Below are positions 60,334 through 64,000 of a DNA stretch of 64,000 nt, piece by piece (position 1 is the stretch's first letter; every line of letters begins with the position of its first letter). A program made the translations under genes and the position numbers. This DNA comes from Paraburkholderia flagellata (GTDB lineage: Bacteria > Pseudomonadota > Gammaproteobacteria > Burkholderiales > Burkholderiaceae). The stretch spans positions 1,302,001 through 1,366,000 of the forward strand of contig NZ_JAJEJT010000002.1 in assembly GCF_021390645.1 (NCBI RefSeq), in the 5' to 3' direction. The notes under the pieces were generated by a model. That model worked only from the letters and a program-made list of their open reading frames with translations. It was not told the origin of the DNA and did not search any database.

Positions 60334-60633
60334 TCACGGGAACTTGTGGATACGTTCATCGGGGCGGCCACCCGTGGGCGATGCCTTTGGGATGTCCCAT
60401 TGGTCGAAAGAATAATAGGTGATATACGGCGCTGAAAGGCAAAATATATCCCAGTCTTTTGTGCGTAATGCATAACCGAGGATTTTCGGTTTCGCGCAAC
60501 TTTGTCTAGTGCATTGCTTAAACATTGCTTCTTGAATGGGCGAGGGTACGATTCAGCCGAGGCATCTCCGCAGTCACGCCGCCAAGGTAAATATGAAAAG
60601 GCAAAGCTGCCGGCCGCATTGCTGTGCGCAACG
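60334..60633. pseudogene. Rearranged second copy of the deaminase-like gene
   Basis: Positions 60478-60539 are 87 percent identical (54 of 62) to 59774-59835 in the same orientation, encoding QCTRQSCAKPKIL on the minus strand. The zinc-site Glu is changed to Lys. Directly adjoining, 60540-60631 matches the next part of copy one (59836-59927) only when reversed. On the plus strand it reads RGYDSAEASPQ...GKYEKAKLPAALLCAT, the counterpart of residues 90-120 of the intact protein. The C-terminal part (60334-60477) has diverged and lacks PCxxC. The copy cannot encode a working protein. Confidence 0.7.
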
Positions 60634-60699
60634 TTGGGCCCGCGTTGACGAGCGGCGCGAGCGACAACTCATCGAGACTGAAGCCAGTCCCTCGAGACG

Positions 60700-60957
60700 A
60701 GCGCCGAGGCTTGGCGAATAGAGCATCTGCCCGATGGCGAACGGCTGACTCATTCGACATTGCCGTACCAAGACATACGCCACCCCGGCGCCCAAATACG
60801 GCCGCAAGCAGGAATTCGGCTCGCTGAAGTGATACTGCGCTTGCAGCGCTGGACTCCAGGCTCGCGCTGCACCCAATTCCTCTAGCCGGGAAATCGCGCC
60901 CGTGCCGCTCATGTACAGCTTTGGCGGGACGCCAGGAATCGCAACGAGGGTGACGTG
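60700..60957 (-). pseudogene. OmpW-family outer-membrane protein fragment
   Basis: One minus-strand frame reads VTLVAIPGVPPKLYMSGTG, ALQAQYHFSEPNSCLRPYLG and AGVAYV, the central strands of OmpW (in which an LPPS..TLQYHF / RPYVGAGVNYT pattern is typical). No signal peptide or C-terminal strands are present. Upstream the resemblance ends abruptly at about 60957, and downstream it fades into the rearranged deaminase-like copy. A dead fragment caught in the accessory patch. Confidence 0.6.
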
Positions 60958-61331
60958 GCATCTGCAAGACGGAGCCCTGGTTGCAGCGTGGGCCGTCCGA
61001 GCGGAGTCACACAGTCGTACGCGACCCCGCGCTTAACAAGCGGATGAGATGGCGCCGAGCGTCCCTTGTGGGTTGCGGGCTCAATCCGCGCCTAAATTCT
61101 GCATTCGGCACGCGTCACAGCGCCCGTTGGCCAGTTACCCCAAGGTCCGTCACGAATAGAAGCGAAGCGTGCGCCGTCAAGCCACGTTGGCACCCTATTT
61201 TTCCGCAAGACGAGCCCGCCTAAAACTATCAGAAAATACATTCGATAGCAGTCAATGAAAATTAGGCTCTGCACAGCGAATTTTCCCGTTCCCGCAGACC
61301 TTGTTGTGCCTCCATACCCCAAATATTCCCT
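60958..61331. other. Intergenic stretch, no gene seen
   Basis: About 370 bases between the OmpW fragment and the yqjI-like promoter. The frames present are short and without resemblance. GC rises back towards the genome norm in the first half and drops again before the promoter. Confidence 0.4.
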
Positions 61332-61378
61332 TTGACAAACACTCTTACGATATATATCTTAAGACATGTTTTAAGACA
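61332..61378 (+). promoter_or_regulatory. Promoter and probable PadR operator of the yqjI-like gene
   Basis: TTGACA (61332-61337) and TATCTT (61355-61360) are 17 nt apart. Overlapping and following the -10 element are two copies of TTAAGACA (61359-61366 and 61371-61378, 12-nt period) next to an ATATATATCTT stretch. PadR proteins bind AT-rich repeats at their own promoters, so autoregulation is likely. Operator identity is inferred. Confidence 0.55.
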
Positions 61379-61399
61379 CTCGATAGACAAGGAGGCCCT

Positions 61400-62134
61400 A
61401 TGCGCCACCATCCGCACTTTGGTCATACCGGCCGTCACGGCCACACCGCGCGCGATCCGCGCGACTTCTTCGGCGGCCGCCACCCGGCCATGCAGGCGCT
61501 TCAGGCGCTGCGTCACGCCATGGGGCGCCATCGCGGCGGCGAAGGTCCCGGCGACTTTGGCGATCGCTTTGGCGAAGGTTTCGGCCGCGGCTTCGGCGGT
61601 TTCGGCGACGGCGACGGTTTTGGCCGTGGCCGCAAGTTCAGCTCTGAAGACCTGCAGCTCATGCTGCTGGTGCTGCTCGCCGAGCGCCCAAGCCACGGCT
61701 ACGAGCTCATCAAGGCGCTCGACGCGCGCTCGAACGGCTTCTATAGCCCGAGTCCCGGCATGGTCTATCCGGCTCTCACGTATCTGGAAGAACTGGGCTA
61801 CGTGAGCGTGACGCTGGAAGGCAACCGCAAGCGCTACGAACTTTCGCCCGAAGGCCGCACGTACCTCGAAGCCAACCGCGAACGCGCGGACTTGATCCTC
61901 GCGAAGCTCACGCACTTCGGCCGCAAGATGGAAGTCATGCGCCGCGCGATGGCCGGCGAAGATCCCGCCGAAGGCAGCGGCTGGGTGCGCGAACTGATCG
62001 AGGCGCGCCGCGCGCTCAAGCGCGCGCTGCTGCGCCGTACCGACGTCGCGCCGGAGGAGCAGCGCCGCATCGCCGCGATTCTTGCGCGCGCCACCCAGGA
62101 AATTGAAAACGGCAGCGAGAGCGAAGGCGTTTGA
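61400..62134 (+). CDS. yqjI: PadR-family metal-responsive regulator, YqjI-like
   Basis: A 244-residue protein. The N-terminal 80 residues are His/Gly-rich (MRHHPHFGHTGRHGHTARD, then Gly-Phe-Asp repeats). A PadR winged helix (about 85-165; LMLLVLLAERPSHGYELIKAL, GMVYPALTYLEELGYVSV) and a C-terminal dimerisation helix follow. E. coli YqjI likewise couples a metal-binding N-terminal extension to a PadR domain, is inactivated by nickel and represses yqjH. Here the extension has His but no Cys. A perfect AAGGAGG precedes ATG 61400. The next gene is a YqjH-like ferric-siderophore reductase, supporting the match. Confidence 0.87.
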   Translation: MRHHPHFGHTGRHGHTARDPRDFFGGRHPAMQALQALRHAMGRHRGGEGPGDFGDRFGEGFGRGFGGFGDGDGFGRGRKFSSEDLQLMLLVLLAERPSHGYELIKALDARSNGFYSPSPGMVYPALTYLEELGYVSVTLEGNRKRYELSPEGRTYLEANRERADLILAKLTHFGRKMEVMRRAMAGEDPAEGSGWVRELIEARRALKRALLRRTDVAPEEQRRIAAILARATQEIENGSESEGV

Positions 62135-62195
62135 CACGCCGCATCCATGCGCCACGCGGCGGCCACGCCCCGCCACCCCAACATCGGAGCCATAC

Positions 62196-63005
62196 ATGCA
62201 GAACCCGTCCCAACTCGAAGTCGTCCGTGTACGTCACCCGCTGAAGTTCCGACTGTTGCGCGTGGCGCGCGTCACGGCGCTCTCGCCCGCGCTCGTGCGC
62301 GTCACGCTCACGGGCGACCTGAGCGATTTCGTCTCGGCGTCGTTCGACGATCACATCAAGGTGTTCTTTCCCGCCGCCGGTGAAGAAAAGCCAGTACTGC
62401 CAACTTCTGGCCCGGACGGCATCGTGTTCCCCGAAGGCGTCGAGCGCCCCGCTGCGCGCGACTACACACCGCGCCGCTTCGACACGCAATCCAACGAGCT
62501 CGATCTGGAATTCGCGCTGCACGAAGCCGGCCCGGCCACGGCATGGGCGGCACAGGCGCAGCCCGGCCAGTATCTCGGCGTGGGCGGCCCGCGCGGCTCC
62601 ATGGTGATCCCGACGGGCTTCGACTGGCATCTGCTGATCGGCGACGAAACGGCGCTGCCCGCGATCCAGCGTCGCCTCACCGAATTGCCGCCCGGCGCGC
62701 GCGTGGCCGTAGTCGTCGAAGTGGCGAACCGCGCGGCACGCATCGAACTGCCCACCGAAGCCGATCTGTACGCGATCTGGTGCTATCGCGACGAAAGCGA
62801 GTCGGAGCATCCGCTCGTGGACGGCGTGTCCGAAGTGTGGCTGCCGCCCGGCGAGGGTTACGTCTGGGCCGCCGGCGAAGCCTCGGCGATCCGCGCGGTG
62901 CGCGCGCATCTGTGCAACGAGCGCGGCGTGGACAAGAAGCGCATCCGCGCATCCGCCTACTGGCGGCGCGGCGCGCAGGCGGCCCACGAAACGATCGACG
63001 ACTGA
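62196..63005 (+). CDS. yqjH: Siderophore-interacting protein / ferric-siderophore reductase, YqjH-like
   Basis: A 269-residue flavoprotein. The FAD-binding barrel includes RDYTPRRFD (R-x-Y-T/S motif) and GPRGSM. The NAD(P)-binding SIP domain ends in WAAGEASAIRAVRAHL and RIRASAYWRRGAQAAHE, the family's diagnostic C-terminus. It reduces ferric siderophores to release iron in the cytosol. GGAG precedes ATG 62196, 61 nt after the yqjI-like gene. The two are probably cotranscribed and end at the hairpin terminator at 63017. Confidence 0.92.
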   Translation: MQNPSQLEVVRVRHPLKFRLLRVARVTALSPALVRVTLTGDLSDFVSASFDDHIKVFFPAAGEEKPVLPTSGPDGIVFPEGVERPAARDYTPRRFDTQSNELDLEFALHEAGPATAWAAQAQPGQYLGVGGPRGSMVIPTGFDWHLLIGDETALPAIQRRLTELPPGARVAVVVEVANRAARIELPTEADLYAIWCYRDESESEHPLVDGVSEVWLPPGEGYVWAAGEASAIRAVRAHLCNERGVDKKRIRASAYWRRGAQAAHETIDD

Positions 63006-63016
63006 TCGATCTTGCT

Positions 63017-63043
63017 GGCGCGGCAACTCTGCCGCGCCTTTTT
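63017..63043 (+). terminator. Rho-independent terminator after the yqjH-like gene
   Basis: A perfect 9-bp stem GGCGCGGCA (63017-63025) / TGCCGCGCC (63030-63038) with a 4-nt loop and five T residues, 11 nt past the stop codon. Confidence 0.85.
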
Positions 63044-63066
63044 ACTTTCAGGCTCCACGCCAATAC

Positions 63067-64000
63067 ATGACCACATCTCTCACTCCGCTGCGCGAACGCA
63101 CCCTGCTTTGGCTGCTGGCGCTCACGCAGTTCACCGTCATCATGGATTTCATGGTGATGATGCCGCTCGGCCCGCAGATCATGCATGCATTCGCGATCAC
63201 GCCCGCGGCGTTCGCGACGGCCGTTTCCGCGTATTCGCTCTGTTCGGGTCTATCAGGACTCCTTGCGGCGACGTATATCGACCGTTTCGACCGCCGCCGC
63301 CTGCTGCAAGTAGCTTACGCACTCTTCGCGCTCTCCAATCTCGCCTGCGCGTTCGCCACGAACTTTCATCTGCTGCTCGCGGCGCGCGCGTTCGCGGGTC
63401 TCACGGGCGGCGTGCTCGGCTCGATCGTGATGGCGATCGTGAGCGACGTGATTCCTGCCGCGCGGCGCGGCGCGGCCACGGGCGTGATCATGACGGCGTT
63501 CTCCATCGCGGCCATCGCGGGCGTGCCGGCCGGCGTGCTGCTCGGCGCGCATTACGGCTGGAGCGCGCCGTTCCTGCTGCTCGTGGTGCTCTCCGTGGCT
63601 ATCTGGCTCGCGGGCTCGCGCGTCGTGCCTTCTCTCACCGGACATCTCGGCCAGCGTACGCCGCTCGCGCAAGTGCTGCCGAACCTCTGGCAACTGCTCA
63701 CGTTGCCGCGCCATCTGAAGGCCTTTGCGCTCACCTTCACGATGATGGCCGGCCACATGCTCGTGATCCCGTTCATCGCGCCGACGCTCGTCGGCAATCA
63801 TGGCATCGCGCCGCAGCAGCTCTCGTGGCTCTATATGGCGGGCGGTGCGGCGACGTTCGTGACCTCGCGCGCGGTGGGCCGTCTCGCGGACCGCTACGGC
63901 AAGCGCCGCATGTTCCGCGTGATGGCGCTCGTGTCGCTCGCGCCGGTGCTGTTCATCACGCATCTGCCTGCGTTGCCCTTCCTCGCGCTCGTGGCGTTCT
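63067..64000 (+). CDS. MFS transporter, partial (3' end beyond right edge)
   Basis: The visible 311 codons start at ATG 63067 (MTTSLTPLRERTLLWLLALTQF). At least eight membrane helices are visible, with the DHA1-type motif A-like loop AATYIDRFDRRRLLQVAYA and an antiporter-like GVIMTAFSIAAIAGVPAGVLLG segment, suggesting a sugar or drug efflux permease. It begins 23 nt after the terminator of the yqjH-like gene and so needs its own start or read-through. No clear ribosome-binding site. Confidence 0.88.
   Translation, partial: MTTSLTPLRERTLLWLLALTQFTVIMDFMVMMPLGPQIMHAFAITPAAFATAVSAYSLCSGLSGLLAATYIDRFDRRRLLQVAYALFALSNLACAFATNFHLLLAARAFAGLTGGVLGSIVMAIVSDVIPAARRGAATGVIMTAFSIAAIAGVPAGVLLGAHYGWSAPFLLLVVLSVAIWLAGSRVVPSLTGHLGQRTPLAQVLPNLWQLLTLPRHLKAFALTFTMMAGHMLVIPFIAPTLVGNHGIAPQQLSWLYMAGGAATFVTSRAVGRLADRYGKRRMFRVMALVSLAPVLFITHLPALPFLALVAF

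Noticed and set aside
60211..60435. 74-codon plus-strand frame next to the deaminase-like gene, considered as an immunity gene
   Set aside because: It largely overlaps the decayed second copy on the other strand, lacks a ribosome-binding site and has no resemblance to immunity proteins.
59600..61100. Whether the accessory patch is a CRISPR array, integron or insertion sequence
   Set aside because: No regular direct repeats with spacers, no transposase or integrase frame and no terminal inverted repeats; the repeats seen are one duplicated gene with an inverted part.

Overview
The window looks like chromosomal DNA of a plant- or soil-associated Burkholderiaceae bacterium, most like Paraburkholderia or Caballeronia. 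The reasons are high GC with strong G/C third-position bias, DUF4148 and Gram-negative porin genes, a dense set of LysR/AraC regulators, and an iac plus cat layout like the one I remember for Paraburkholderia phytofirmans. No rRNA, tRNA, CRISPR array, integrase or intact insertion sequence was seen.

Left part (1-10.6 kb): a chemotaxis receptor cut by the window edge; an alpha/beta hydrolase gene broken by one in-frame TGA; catBCA for catechol ortho-cleavage with a recognisable promoter; an opine-dehydrogenase-family plus hydroxyacyl-CoA-dehydrogenase pair divergent from an AraC gene; a LysR gene; and a porin.

IAA catabolism (10.7-24.1 kb): an iac cluster for indole-3-acetate breakdown to catechol: MFS transporter, iacF, LysR, iacCD, fused tautomerase, soluble sensor kinase, iacABIHE, FixJ-type response regulator and iacG. 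Four promoters (before the MFS gene, iacA, iacG and a downstream AraC gene) share a 17-nt motif followed, at exactly the same distance, by a second element. This looks like one regulon. A separate shared motif precedes iacF and iacC next to the LysR gene.

Amine region (24.1-41.2 kb): an AraC gene, then 14 genes on the minus strand. Read in transcription order these are the TTQ-type aromatic amine dehydrogenase (aauB, mauE, mauD, aauA), two monohaem cytochromes c, DUF1329, DUF1302, an RND/MMPL exporter, a YCF48-like protein, a FeaB-like aldehyde dehydrogenase, an MFS transporter, a class III PLP enzyme of phospho-lyase type and an APH-type kinase. With iac and cat the window could take an aryl-ethylamine such as tryptamine through aldehyde and IAA to catechol and 3-oxoadipate enol-lactone. 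The kinase/phospho-lyase pair would add an entry for beta-hydroxylated amines. The substrates are inferred.

Right part (41.4-64 kb): a PAS4-GGDEF-EAL protein, a cytochrome c remnant, a PQ-loop-like membrane protein with a long disordered tail, a SulP transporter with STAS and cyclic-nucleotide-binding domains divergent from a SAM-cyclase-ATPase protein, a truncated SDR beside an alpha/beta hydrolase, and a MASE1 kinase/NarL regulator pair followed by a CBS-BON protein and DUF4148. A lower-GC accessory patch (about 59.2-61.1 kb) holds a deaminase-like orphan protein, a scrambled second copy with an inverted internal segment, and an OmpW fragment. The window ends with a yqjI-yqjH-like metal/siderophore pair and a cut MFS gene.
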